Shown here piece after piece: positions 49,610 to 59,600 of a stretch of DNA of 64,000 nt; the first letter of the stretch is position 1, and each line of letters opens with the position of its first letter. The DNA comes from Sporomusa sphaeroides DSM 2875 (lineage in GTDB: Bacteria > Bacillota > Negativicutes > Sporomusales > Sporomusaceae). The stretch spans positions 514,501 through 578,500 of the forward strand of contig NZ_CP146991.1 of the NCBI RefSeq assembly GCF_001941975.2, read 5' to 3'. Below the pieces are notes generated by a model. That model had not been told where the DNA came from. It did no database searches and worked only from the letters and a program-made list of their open reading frames with translations. The position numbers and the translations under genes were made by a program.

Positions 49610-51439
49610 ATGTGTGGTATCGTAGGCTATATCGGACCCGATCAGGCCGCACCGTTTCTCTTGGAAGGCATGAGCAAACTGGAATACCGCGGTTATGATT
49701 CAGCGGGAATTGCCGTGTTTGACGGCACTGAAATACACGTGGATAAAAGCGTAGGTCGCTTGAATGTACTGGCGAAAAAGGTAGATAGCCATCCGCTCAA
49801 AGGCCAGCTTGGCATTGGCCATACCCGGTGGGCTACCCATGGCCGTCCGTCTGACGCCAATTCTCATCCCCATACCGATTGTACCGGCAAATTTGTTGTC
49901 GTGCATAACGGTATTATCGAAAATTACCTGCACCTGAAAGAAAAGCTTATTGCCAAAGGCCATAAATTTACCTCCGAAACCGACACCGAGGTTGTGGCCC
50001 ATCTCATCGAAGAATGCTATCAGGGCGATTTTGAAGCTGCTGTAAAAAAGGTGCTCGAACAAATCGAGGGCTCCTACGCGCTGGTATTTATGTGCCAGGA
50101 TGAACCAGACAAGCTCATCTGCACCAAACAGGATAACCCGTTGGTTATCGGTTTGGGAGAAGGTGAAAACTTTATTGCCTCCGATATTCCCGCCATCATC
50201 AGCCGCACCCGTAAAACCTATATTCTCAATGACGGTGAAATGGCCATTGTAACCAAAGATTCTGTTTGGGTTATGAACCGCCAGGGTGTGCCTGTAACCA
50301 AAAAAGTGTTTGAAGTTAACTGGGATGCCGAAGCCGCTGAAAGAGGCGGTTATGAGCATTTCATGATTAAAGAAATTTACGAACAGCCCAAGGCTGTCCG
50401 GGAAACCATGACCGGCCGTCTGGCCAAAGATGACAGCGGCGTAACCTTTGACGAACTCAAATGGACCAAAGAGGATATTGCCGGCATCAAAAAAATTGCT
50501 GTTGTCGCCTGCGGCACAGCCTATCATGCCGGTATTGTCGGTAAATATCTGATGGAAAATCTGGCCCGCATCCCGGTAGAAGTCGATGTCGCCTCAGAAT
50601 TCCGCTACCGTTCCCCCATCATTGATGATCAAACCCTAACCATTATTATCAGCCAGTCCGGTGAAACGCTGGATACCCTGGCGGCGCTCAAAGAAGCCAA
50701 AAAACTGGGTTCCCGTACACTGGCCATAACCAATGTTGTCGGCTCTTCCATTGCCCGTGAATCCGACCAGGTCATTTATACCTGGGCCGGCCCGGAAATC
50801 GCCGTGGCCTCCACCAAAGCCTATACCACCCAGCTTATTGTTATGGCGCTCTTAGCCATTCATATGGGTTCGCTCAAAGGCACGCTGGCGCAGGAAAAGG
50901 CCCGGGAACTCTGCCGGGAGCTGCGGAATCTGCCTAACCAGATTCATGAATTGCTGGAAGACGTGGAACCGATAAAAACCTTTGCCCAACAGTATGGCTT
51001 TAAAGAAGACGTATTCTTTATCGGCCGTTCTTTAGACTATGCAGTAGCCCTGGAGGGCTCGCTAAAACTTAAGGAAATATCCTATATCCATGCTGAGGCT
51101 TATGCTGCCGGTGAACTCAAGCACGGCACCCTGGCCCTTATCATTGAGGGAGTACCAGTTATCGCTTTAGCTACCCAAAAAGATGTCTATGAAAAAATGC
51201 TCAGTAACATCAAAGAAGTAAAAGCCCGCGATGCCGTCGTTATCGGCATCGGTCTTAAAGGTGACGAGCAAATTGAAAAATATGTTGACCATACCATCTA
51301 TATTCCTGCCACTGATAAATTCCTGACGCCGATTCTGTCAGTCATTCCGCTGCAGCTCTTAGCGTACTATGCGGCTGTGACCCGTGGTTGTGATGTTGAT
51401 AAGCCGAGGAATCTGGCGAAGAGCGTTACGGTGGAGTAG
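49610..51439 (+). CDS. glmS: Glutamine-fructose-6-phosphate aminotransferase
   Basis: Makes glucosamine-6-phosphate from fructose-6-phosphate and glutamine. 609 residues from the ATG at 49610, 9 bases behind taggagg; the longer open frame from 49535 would not expose the catalytic cysteine. Cys2 (MCGIVGYIG) is the amidotransferase nucleophile; two SIS domains follow (CGTAYHAGIVG, SQSGETLDTLAALK) with the C-terminal DKPRNLAKSVTVE. Controlled by the ribozyme just upstream. Confidence 0.97.
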   Translation: MCGIVGYIGPDQAAPFLLEGMSKLEYRGYDSAGIAVFDGTEIHVDKSVGRLNVLAKKVDSHPLKGQLGIGHTRWATHGRPSDANSHPHTDCTGKFVVVHNGIIENYLHLKEKLIAKGHKFTSETDTEVVAHLIEECYQGDFEAAVKKVLEQIEGSYALVFMCQDEPDKLICTKQDNPLVIGLGEGENFIASDIPAIISRTRKTYILNDGEMAIVTKDSVWVMNRQGVPVTKKVFEVNWDAEAAERGGYEHFMIKEIYEQPKAVRETMTGRLAKDDSGVTFDELKWTKEDIAGIKKIAVVACGTAYHAGIVGKYLMENLARIPVEVDVASEFRYRSPIIDDQTLTIIISQSGETLDTLAALKEAKKLGSRTLAITNVVGSSIARESDQVIYTWAGPEIAVASTKAYTTQLIVMALLAIHMGSLKGTLAQEKARELCRELRNLPNQIHELLEDVEPIKTFAQQYGFKEDVFFIGRSLDYAVALEGSLKLKEISYIHAEAYAAGELKHGTLALIIEGVPVIALATQKDVYEKMLSNIKEVKARDAVVIGIGLKGDEQIEKYVDHTIYIPATDKFLTPILSVIPLQLLAYYAAVTRGCDVDKPRNLAKSVTVE

Positions 51440-51495
51440 GACGAATTTGGTAGCGTTTGATTGGGTTTATAAACGATAAAACCAACAAATATAAT

Positions 51496-51550
51496 AAAAA
51501 TCAGCAACTTGCCTTTCATTGTAATGTGAGGGCATGGTTGCTGATTTTTT
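51496..51550 (+). terminator. Terminator between glmS and the convergent regulator
   Basis: Outer stem AAAAATCAGCAAC / GTTGCTGATTTTTT with an inner tgcc..ggca arm, then a T-run on the plus strand and an A-rich arm that gives T-runs on the minus strand. It serves glmS and probably also the convergent gene at 51578-51844. Confidence 0.85.
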
Positions 51551-51577
51551 GTACGTCACAGAACGATCGTTTTGTAT

Positions 51578-51844
51578 CTATTTGTTCTTTAAATATCTGC
51601 CCCGGATTTCTACATCAATGGGGTTGAAAAAAGCTGCGACATCCACCTTTAGGGCATCCGCAATATCGAAAAGAATGTCTAGACTAAATTCCATCTCAGA
51701 ATTTTCCGCCTCTATTTTGGATATGTACGACCTTGACTTGTCGATCTGTTCACTCAGACTTTCTTGGGTTAGATTGCGAAGTTTGCGGTAAAACGCAACT
51801 TTGCGGCCAATTTCTCTATATTTCGCTAAATGTTTGCCTCTCAT
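51578..51844 (-). CDS. XRE-family helix-turn-helix regulator
   Basis: 88 residues. A single Cro/CI-type DNA-binding domain: RKLRNLTQESLSEQIDKSRS with the recognition helix SRSYISKIEAEN, then FSLDILFDIADALKVDVAAF. ATG behind gaggtgag on the minus strand. No sensor domain; target unknown. Confidence 0.85.
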   Translation of the reverse strand: MRGKHLAKYREIGRKVAFYRKLRNLTQESLSEQIDKSRSYISKIEAENSEMEFSLDILFDIADALKVDVAAFFNPIDVEIRGRYLKNK

Positions 51845-52019
51845 AATGTCTCACCTCAAAGAAATGGCACTGCCTGTCCCTATTTACCCATGAATTATAA
51901 AAGCCATGATGTAAAAAAGAAAGGAATCTGCAAGTTATCAGCTGGCAGTTTAAAACATTGGCTTCTGTATAGCTAATGTAAAATGAAGGAATTTAGCTTG
52001 AAGCAAAGGAATTGTAAAG

Positions 52020-52547
52020 ATGGATATTCAACTAAAATTTTCCTGCTGGACAGATGAAAAAGAGAGTGATTTATTGATTATGAAATATCATCTTCAATAT
52101 GTGTCTGCGGTTTTACGGCATAAATGGTATGTTTTCCAGGAAGCTTGCAAGCTGGGGATCCCCTGGCGGGGGCTGCTGCATGATTTTACTAAGCTTACGC
52201 CTGGTGAATGGAGGCCGCGGGTTCGGGCAATGCGGGCAGGCAATTTGCGCGGCGCAGATGGCCGTATAGATCTGAACCGGGCGAATGATGAGCTTGCTCT
52301 GTGCTGGCTGCGTCATTATCACCGCAATTCTCATCACTGGCAGCACTGGGTAGTTTGCCTTGATAATGGCTCAGTCCGTCCGCTGCCGATGCCTGATGCA
52401 GACCGGCGCGAAATGCTGGCCGACTGGCTTGCTGTTTCCCGCCAGCCGGACCGGCTGGATATGATTCCCTGGTATCAGCAGAATAAGGAGCACCTGCTGC
52501 TTCATCCCGTTACAAGACAGTGGATTGAACAAAAGCTGGGTCTATAA
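52020..52547 (+). CDS. DUF5662-like protein
   Basis: 175 residues. His/Asp-rich helical protein: HKWYVFQEACKLGI, LLHDFTKLTPGEW and LRHYHRNSHHWQHWV, a pattern like DUF5662 and reminiscent of HD-type metal sites. ATG at 52020 behind aagga; an alternative ATG at 52080 would remove the first 20 residues. Function unknown. Confidence 0.65.
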   Translation: MDIQLKFSCWTDEKESDLLIMKYHLQYVSAVLRHKWYVFQEACKLGIPWRGLLHDFTKLTPGEWRPRVRAMRAGNLRGADGRIDLNRANDELALCWLRHYHRNSHHWQHWVVCLDNGSVRPLPMPDADRREMLADWLAVSRQPDRLDMIPWYQQNKEHLLLHPVTRQWIEQKLGL

Positions 52548-52580
52548 GCGGTGTAATGTCTGAGGGGAAAGGGCAGCCGG

Positions 52581-53582
52581 TTATCCTTGAAATGAATTTA
52601 CCAATGATATTTTCCCCATAGCCTTGCCGGCTTCCAAATAAGCATGAGCCTTATTAACCTCATCAAAAGTAAACTGCTGTTTGTCTCTCTGGATATGTAA
52701 TTTTCCTTGTTCGATTAAATTACTTACATGGTTCAGTATTCTGCCATGCCGTTCTCGTTCAATATTGAAAAGCATAGGCACAGTCATCAATAGAGCATGT
52801 AAAGTGAGGGCTTTCGCATGCATCAGTCCGATATCCAGAGTGGTCCTGGCGTTAGTAGTACAAATTGCTCCCTTTAATTTTACCGCTTTGAAACTGTTGG
52901 TTAAATTATCTCCTCCAACCGGATCGAATATCGCGTCAAATCCTCTGCCATCTGTGTATTTCTCCACATAGCTTTCGACAGACTCAGTATTAGAAAAAAT
53001 AACATGGTCCGCACCAAAAGCTTTCGCCACATCGGCTTGCTCCTGATTTAAAACCGTACCATAAACAATAGCACCTTGTTGCTTTGCCAATTGTACAGCT
53101 ATATGCCCAACTCCGCCGGCAGCACCATGTATTAATAATTTTTCGCCTGGCTTCACTAAGGATTTTTCCATAATTCCTTCCCAGGCGGTTATGGTGACCA
53201 ACGGAAATAAGGCCGCCGTGTAGTGATCAATGCAGGCAGGTTTTTTCGCAATCAAATTGGCATCTGCCAGCATAAATTCAGCCAATGCTCCTTGTAAATT
53301 CCCGACTCCACCAGTACAACCGAATACTTGATCACCAACTTTCCACTGGCCTGCTTCTTCGCCAACAGCTATAATCTCACCTGAAACATCTGCATTAAGA
53401 ATTGCGGGTAATTTGGGTCCGATAGCAGCAGCCAAACCTGAGCGAATTTTCGTTTCCAGCGGGTTGACACTACTGGCGACTACTTTCAATACTACATGCC
53501 CGGGAATTGGTTCAGGCTTGTCCACAGCCGCTATTTCGAATACTTCCGGACCGCCATATTTCCGGATCATCATTGCTTTCAT
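52581..53582 (-). CDS. Zinc-free alcohol dehydrogenase / quinone oxidoreductase family
   Basis: Medium-chain dehydrogenase/reductase of 333 residues. GroES-like N-terminal domain (SSVNPLETKIRSG, ILNADVSGEIIAVG) and a Rossmann domain with IHGAAGGVGHIAVQLAKQQG. The structural and catalytic zinc Cys residues of true alcohol dehydrogenases are missing, so NAD(P)H:quinone or enone reductase activity is more likely. ATG behind ggaggtg. Confidence 0.85.
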   Translation of the reverse strand: MKAMMIRKYGGPEVFEIAAVDKPEPIPGHVVLKVVASSVNPLETKIRSGLAAAIGPKLPAILNADVSGEIIAVGEEAGQWKVGDQVFGCTGGVGNLQGALAEFMLADANLIAKKPACIDHYTAALFPLVTITAWEGIMEKSLVKPGEKLLIHGAAGGVGHIAVQLAKQQGAIVYGTVLNQEQADVAKAFGADHVIFSNTESVESYVEKYTDGRGFDAIFDPVGGDNLTNSFKAVKLKGAICTTNARTTLDIGLMHAKALTLHALLMTVPMLFNIERERHGRILNHVSNLIEQGKLHIQRDKQQFTFDEVNKAHAYLEAGKAMGKISLVNSFQG

Positions 53583-53717
53583 TCACAACACCTCCAGGAT
53601 TAATTAATTTTCTTTCGCAAAAATTATTCCATTAAACCAAGTTCTTGATGTATTAACTCTAACATGACATTTCAATCTTTAGCAAGAGAACTGAACCTGA
53701 ATAAGTGATGCAATTGT

Positions 53718-53755
53718 ACTGGCACCGTTTCTCATACGGTGCCAGTTTTGTTTTT
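53718..53755 (+). terminator. Orphan intrinsic terminator
   Basis: A perfect 10-bp stem ACTGGCACCG / CGGTGCCAGT, 9-base loop, tttgttttt. No plus-strand gene ends before it: the nearest gene reads away from it. The 53583-53717 stretch shows no frame. So it may end a small RNA, or remain from a lost gene. Confidence 0.85.
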
Positions 53756-53790
53756 AACTGAATTTGTTCAGCGTGAAATCACACAAGTTC

Positions 53791-53833
53791 TTCAAGAAGT
53801 ATTCATAAGTAATTCATAATGACTTGTTATACT
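53791..53833 (+). promoter_or_regulatory. Three 11-bp-spaced TTCA repeats and -10 box before the efflux operon
   Basis: TTCAA (53791), TTCAT (53802) and TTCAT (53813) repeat every 11 bases; the last two are TTCATAA each. A TATACT -10 box starts at 53828, 15 bases from the start of the last repeat. There is no good -35 box, as expected for promoters activated by an OmpR/PhoB-type response regulator. The same array occurs at 59905. Confidence 0.65.
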
Positions 53834-53980
53834 GAAACAAATCCAAAGCTACAAACAGTCCTCTGAATGGGGGAGGGCTGTTTGTCTTTAAAGCCAGGCA
53901 ATAGCTGGCAGTATATATATTTGTACTGCTACATAAGGCCCCAGCTAGAACTAGTACATTAACTTCAAGGAGGATGAACA

Positions 53981-55318
53981 ATGAGCAATATCTCAAAGAC
54001 TGGCATTATAAGAGCACTCGTAGTAGGCAGTATTATGCTCGCAACCAATTTACAGCCAGTCCTTGCAGCGGAACAGCCCTTAACCCTGCAAGAAATCGTA
54101 AACACCGCCATCAAAAGCAATCCGGCGGTGGTGGAAACCGAAAAAAGGTGGGAAGAAAAATTCAATCGCATTCCTGCTGCCACAGCACAACCCAATCTTA
54201 AAGTCGGTTTTATGAAAGACGATATCCCAACATCCAGTTTGAATCCCGGTGACGGCATGATGACCGAGTTTACTATCAGTCAAGAGTTTATGAACCCGTC
54301 TAAACTTAAGTTAATGGGTAAAATGGCAGAAAATGAAGCAAACATGAGCAAAACAAGCTGGGATGAGAAACAGGTCGCAGTCTATGTACAAGCAAAACAG
54401 GCCTATTATGATTACCTTTATTCTAAGCAAGCGCTGGCAATTGGTAAAGAGAGCCAGCAGCTTATGGGTCAGCTTGCGAAGCTGGCTCAAGTCAATTACT
54501 CAACAGGCATGGTGCCGCTTCAGGATACACTAAAAGCTCAGACTGAGTTTTCACAGATGACAATTGATCTGCTAAATATGGCGTCGATGGAAGCTGTGGC
54601 GAAAGCAAAGATTAACAACTTGATGGGACGCAGCACGAATACCGCTTTCGAAGTTAAAGAAGAATTTACAGCTCCGCCGCCCGATTTTGATTTGGCCGGC
54701 CTTATTAAAACCGCTACTGAAAGTAAGTCATCTGTGGTAGGGATGCAGTATCAGGCGGACATGGCCCAAAACGGGATTGATTTAGCAAAAAAACAGAAAT
54801 TACCTGATTTTGAAGTCAGTTTAGGGTACAAGAAGAATAAGGAACCCATGATTGACGTAATGACTATGAGCGGCATGGACCCGAAAATCATGGTTGAAGA
54901 TCGCAAGCCTGCCTGGAGTATTGAAGTAATGGCAATGTTTCCTATTTGGCAAGGGAAAAACAAAGCCGAAATCAAAGCAGCGGAAGCCGGCTATGAAGCT
55001 TCGCAAGCTGCCCTTCAGAATATGAAGAATATGGCTGAACTTGACGTCCAAATGGCGCTTACTGAAGCCCAAACTAGCTGGCGTCAAATTGAACTATATG
55101 AGAGTACCATTGTTCCGCAGGCTGAACAGCATTACCAGGCGGCGGTTGTTGGATATACCCATGGCAAAGCCGATTTTATGACTGTTCTGGACGGGGTTAA
55201 TACGCTGCGCAATGCTAAACTGGGACTATATAAAGCTAAAGTGGATTATGAGAAAGCTGCGGCCAATCTGGAAAATGCAGTAGGGAAGCCTTTATTCACC
55301 AGTGGAACGCAGCCATAA
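53981..55318 (+). CDS. TolC-family outer-membrane efflux protein (CusC-like)
   Basis: 445 residues. Signal peptide with likely cleavage after PVLAA (about residue 30), then the two long helical-hairpin repeats of the TolC family (LQEIVNTAIKSNPAVVETEK and VQMALTEAQTSWRQIELYES regions). Needs an outer membrane, so it supports a diderm host. ATG at 53981, 7 bases behind aaggagg. First gene of the three-gene RND operon. Confidence 0.9.
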   Translation: MSNISKTGIIRALVVGSIMLATNLQPVLAAEQPLTLQEIVNTAIKSNPAVVETEKRWEEKFNRIPAATAQPNLKVGFMKDDIPTSSLNPGDGMMTEFTISQEFMNPSKLKLMGKMAENEANMSKTSWDEKQVAVYVQAKQAYYDYLYSKQALAIGKESQQLMGQLAKLAQVNYSTGMVPLQDTLKAQTEFSQMTIDLLNMASMEAVAKAKINNLMGRSTNTAFEVKEEFTAPPPDFDLAGLIKTATESKSSVVGMQYQADMAQNGIDLAKKQKLPDFEVSLGYKKNKEPMIDVMTMSGMDPKIMVEDRKPAWSIEVMAMFPIWQGKNKAEIKAAEAGYEASQAALQNMKNMAELDVQMALTEAQTSWRQIELYESTIVPQAEQHYQAAVVGYTHGKADFMTVLDGVNTLRNAKLGLYKAKVDYEKAAANLENAVGKPLFTSGTQP

Positions 55319-55346
55319 TGAGTAAACTGTAAAAGGAGAGGACCGC

Positions 55347-56639
55347 ATGATTGAAACACTACAGACCAAAAAGAAACTTATTATTGGTGTGACTGCCGGC
55401 ATTCTGGTAATTGGTGGTGTGGGCTACTACTATACTGCTCAACATAATGTGCCGGCGGCTGCAGACCATACCGGCCACCAAGCAAATGCCCCGGTTATGG
55501 CCATGGGAGACACCGTGACTTTGGATGCCAAGGCGCGGCAATTGGCTGGGGTGCAAACGGCGCAAGCATTTGTTAAGCCGTTAACTAAGGAAACCAAAAC
55601 CACCGGCAAGATTGCTATGAATGAAAACGGTCGGACCTACATCACTTCCCGGGTTGAAGGACGGATAGACCAGCTTTACGTGACCGCCGAAGGAGAAACG
55701 ATTGCTCCCGGCCAGGCTATCGCCGCTGTATACAGCCCGACTTACATTGCGGCCCAGGAGGAATATTTATTGGCAATGGAAAATGTTCAAAAACTAAAAA
55801 ATGCCAGTAAAGATATAGTCCAGATCAACAACCGTCTGCTCGAGGCTGCCCGGCGCAAACTGCAACTTTTGCATGTACCTGACAATGAAATCACTCATCT
55901 GGAGCATACCAGACAACCCAAGGACCATATGACCATTTATGCCCAGTTTGGCGGAACCGTGCTGGAAAAACAAGTCCTGGCAGGTACCTTCCTTATGCCC
56001 GGCGATAAAATGTACAGCCTGTCGGATTTATCTACCGTTTGGCTGTATGTGGATATTTACGAAAAAGACATAGCAGGGATAAAGCCGGGTCAGCAGGTCG
56101 TGGTAACTAGCGGCGCCTATCCGGGAGAAACCTTTAACGGACAGGTCACCTTTATTAACCCGATACTTGACGATGCAACCAGAACGGTTAAAGTACGGGT
56201 CGAAATGGCTAATCCCGGCGGCAAATTAAAACCTAACATGTTTGTTAACGCTATGATTCAAATACCTCTGGGAGACAGTCTGCTCATCCCGGAATCCAGT
56301 ATTTTGGATACCGGCAGCCGCCAAATTGTCTTTGTCGCTCAAAGCGAAGATACCTTCGTCAGACGAGATGTAGTCATCGGACAATATGCCGACGGTTATG
56401 TCCAAATCCTGTCCGGGCTGCAGCCTGGTGAAACAGTCGTAACAGCTGCTGCCTTCCTTATTGATTCCCAAACTAAATTAGGCAGCTTTGGCAGCCATGC
56501 CGGTCATGGCGGCGGGGGTGATGGTAAGGGAGCCGCAGCATCGGCACCAGCTGCCGGTAGTGCAGCGCCGGTCCAGGCGCCTGCCATACCTGGTGCTCCG
56601 GCTGACTCAGGCCAGCATAGCGGCCACAGCGGGCATTAA
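55347..56639 (+). CDS. cusB: RND efflux periplasmic adaptor (CusB-like)
   Basis: Membrane-fusion protein of 430 residues linking the pump to the TolC channel. N-terminal membrane anchor (about 10-28), a short His-containing stretch (DHTGHQ), lipoyl/beta-barrel segments (TSRVEGRIDQLYV, STVWLYVDIYEKDIAGIKPG) and helical hairpin. The last ~45 residues are low-complexity, rich in Gly, Ala, Pro and His (SHAGHGGGGDGKG ... GQHSGHSGH), which may bind metal. 28 bases behind the TolC gene. Confidence 0.88.
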   Translation: MIETLQTKKKLIIGVTAGILVIGGVGYYYTAQHNVPAAADHTGHQANAPVMAMGDTVTLDAKARQLAGVQTAQAFVKPLTKETKTTGKIAMNENGRTYITSRVEGRIDQLYVTAEGETIAPGQAIAAVYSPTYIAAQEEYLLAMENVQKLKNASKDIVQINNRLLEAARRKLQLLHVPDNEITHLEHTRQPKDHMTIYAQFGGTVLEKQVLAGTFLMPGDKMYSLSDLSTVWLYVDIYEKDIAGIKPGQQVVVTSGAYPGETFNGQVTFINPILDDATRTVKVRVEMANPGGKLKPNMFVNAMIQIPLGDSLLIPESSILDTGSRQIVFVAQSEDTFVRRDVVIGQYADGYVQILSGLQPGETVVTAAAFLIDSQTKLGSFGSHAGHGGGGDGKGAAASAPAAGSAAPVQAPAIPGAPADSGQHSGHSGH

Positions 56640-56650
56640 GGAGGACTGGC

Positions 56651-59600
56651 ATGCTAAATAAAATAATCGAGTTTTCCCTGAAAAACCGAATGATTGTCCT
56701 GATGTTAACCGCACTGGTTATTATATGGGGAATTTTTGTCATACGTGATACCCCGATTGATGCTTTTCCTGATCTTAGTGAGAACCAAGTGCTTGTTTCA
56801 GCTGACTGGATGGGCCGGGGACCGCAGGAAATCCAGGATCAGGTGACCTATCCCCTGGAGACGGCCTTGCGGGGACTGCCGAAGGTTAAACAAGTACGGT
56901 CAGCTTCCTCTTTTGGCATGTCACTGATAACAGTTATTTTTGAAGACGGAGTAGATCCCTACTTTGCCCGCCAGGTGGTAAATGAAAAAGTGCAGCAGGC
57001 TATTCCCCGTCTGCCAAGCGGTGTGCAGCCAGCCTTAGGCCCGGTCAGCACCCCGATGGGACAAGTCTTTATGTATACCGTGGAAAGTGATCGCCACAAC
57101 CTTGCTGAATTACGCACCATTCAGGATTTTACCATCAAGCAACAACTGGGCGCCGTGCCCGGAGTAGCCGAAGTTGCCAGTATTGGCGGCTATGTAATGC
57201 AGTATCAGATCAATCTTTACCCGCAGCTCCTGCAAAGCTACCGGGTTACTTTTAATCAGGTAATTGGGGCGCTTAATGCTAACAATGCCAATATTGGGGC
57301 CAAAGTTGTCGAACAAAACGGTCAGGAATATATCATTCGCGGGCTGGGATTAATCGAGTCCATTGATGATATTAAGAATGTTGTTATTACCCAAAACAAC
57401 AATGTCCCCATATATATCAAAGATGTAGCCGGTGTAACTGCAGGCCCGGATTTTCGCCGGGGTGTGCTGACCAAATCCGGTTATGAGGCGGCCGGGGGAA
57501 TTGTTATTCAGCGCATGGGCGAGAATACGCTGAACGTCATTGACCAAGCGAAAGACAAAATAGCGGAAATTCAGCCAACCTTACCGGAAGGTATGCGGAT
57601 TGTACCATTTTATGATCAGACTGACCTGGTGAAAAAAGCAGTTAATACACTAACGCGGGCGCTGATTGAAGAGTTTATTTTAGTGTCTATCATTGTTATC
57701 GCCTTTTTAGGGAATGTCCGGTCCAGCCTGATTGTCACCAGCGCCATCCCAATTGGTATTTTGATCGCGCTGATTGCCATGAAACAGATTCACCTATCGG
57801 CCAATTTAATGTCACTTGGCGGTATTGCTATCGGCATTGGCGTTATGACAGACGCGGCCATTGTTATGGTGGAAAACATTTACCGGCATTTAGCCGAGGA
57901 CCGAGGTCGGCGGAGTATTATTGACGTGACGCTGGCAGCGGCCAAAGAAGTGGCCGTACCAATCTTCTTTTCCATCACCATTATTATCGTCACCTTCCTG
58001 CCGGTATTTACCATGACCGGTACCGAAGGCAAGATGTATACCCCCATGGCCTGGGCTAAAAGCTTTGCCATGACCGGCTCATTGTTATTGGCATTCACTT
58101 TGGTGCCGGTGCTCTGCACATTCTTTCTTCGAGGTAAGATTCAGGAAAAAGACACCTGGATTGTTGCCAGAATGCATCAATGGTACACGCCCACGTTGAA
58201 GTCAGTACTAAAGCACAGCAAAACTACTATTGTTATTGCCGTAATTGTAATGATAGCCGGATTCTCACTCTTACCGCTCCTTGGTACCACTTTTATGCCG
58301 GTTTTAGATGAAGGGACATTCCTGGTTATGCCGACCATGATGCCTAGTGTATCACTCACGGAAGCGTTGGAATCGGCAAAAACCATGGACAAAGTCATCA
58401 TGGAGATTCCGGAAATCGATATGTCGGTCGGCAAGGTGGGTCGAGCCGAGTCGGCAATGGACCCGGCGCCAATCAGTATGATTGAAACCATTGTCACCCT
58501 AAAGCCCAAAGAGCAGTGGCGGCCAGGTATGACCAAGGAGGCGATTGAACAGGAAATGATGGTCAAACTGGCCAATATCCCCGGACTCAACTTAGCCTTT
58601 ACTCAGCCGATTGCCGGCCGGTTGTCCATGCTGACCACCGGGGTTCGCACCGAACTTGGTATTAAGCTTTACGGAGAAGATCTTAAGGTGCTTCAGCAAA
58701 AGGCCTTTGACATTGAAACGGCATTGGGAGCGGTGCCCGGTGTCAGCGATTTACTGGCCGAAAGAGTCTTTGGTGCCAGCTATTTAGAAATTCAGGTCAA
58801 CCGGGAAAAAGCTGCCAGGTATGGTCTTAACATCGCCGACGTTGAGGACGCTATCGAATTAGCGGTAGGCGGCAAAACTGCCACAACCACTATTGAAGGG
58901 CGTAAGCGCTTTGACGTTCTTGTACGGTACAACCGGGAAAACCGCGAAACCATTGACGCCATGCAAAACATCCTCGTTCCCGTAACCGGTGGCGGCACTG
59001 TTGCGGCCTCAACATCACCAGGCGGTATGGGCGGCATGGGCGGCGGCGAAGCCACTGCCGCGGCTGCTCCGGCTACCGGCGCCTATGTGCCTCTCGGTGA
59101 AGTCGCTCAATTCCAGGTAGTGGACGGACCATCCATGATTAGCAGTGAAAACGGAGTCTATTGGATGAGCGTTCAGATGAATACCCGGGGGCGGGACGTC
59201 GTTGGTTTTGTTAATGAAGCCAATCAGGTTATTAAAGAAAAGGTTGACTTCCCCCCTGGGTATTCCATGAAATGGACCGGCCAGTATGAGAATCAGCAAC
59301 GGGCAAAAGACCGGCTGATGATAGTGGTACCGGCAGTCATTGTGCTCACCTTTTTCTTACTGTATATGGCCTTCAACTCTGCCAGTGATGCTTTGCTCAT
59401 TCTGATGAACATTCCGTTTTCTTTAGTGGGCGGTATTGTAGCCATGTACGCTACCGGTACCTACCTTACGGTTGCGGCAGCTGTCGGCTTTATTGCGCTT
59501 TTCGGGATTGCGGTCCAAAATGGGGTAATCATGGTGACCTATATCAAACACCTGCGTGGTCACCGCTCGCTGGAAGAAGCCATTACTGAAGGCGCACTCA

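Noticed and set aside
49700-50527. 275-codon minus-strand frame inside glmS
   Set aside because: It lies fully within glmS, which has all catalytic motifs; shadow frame.
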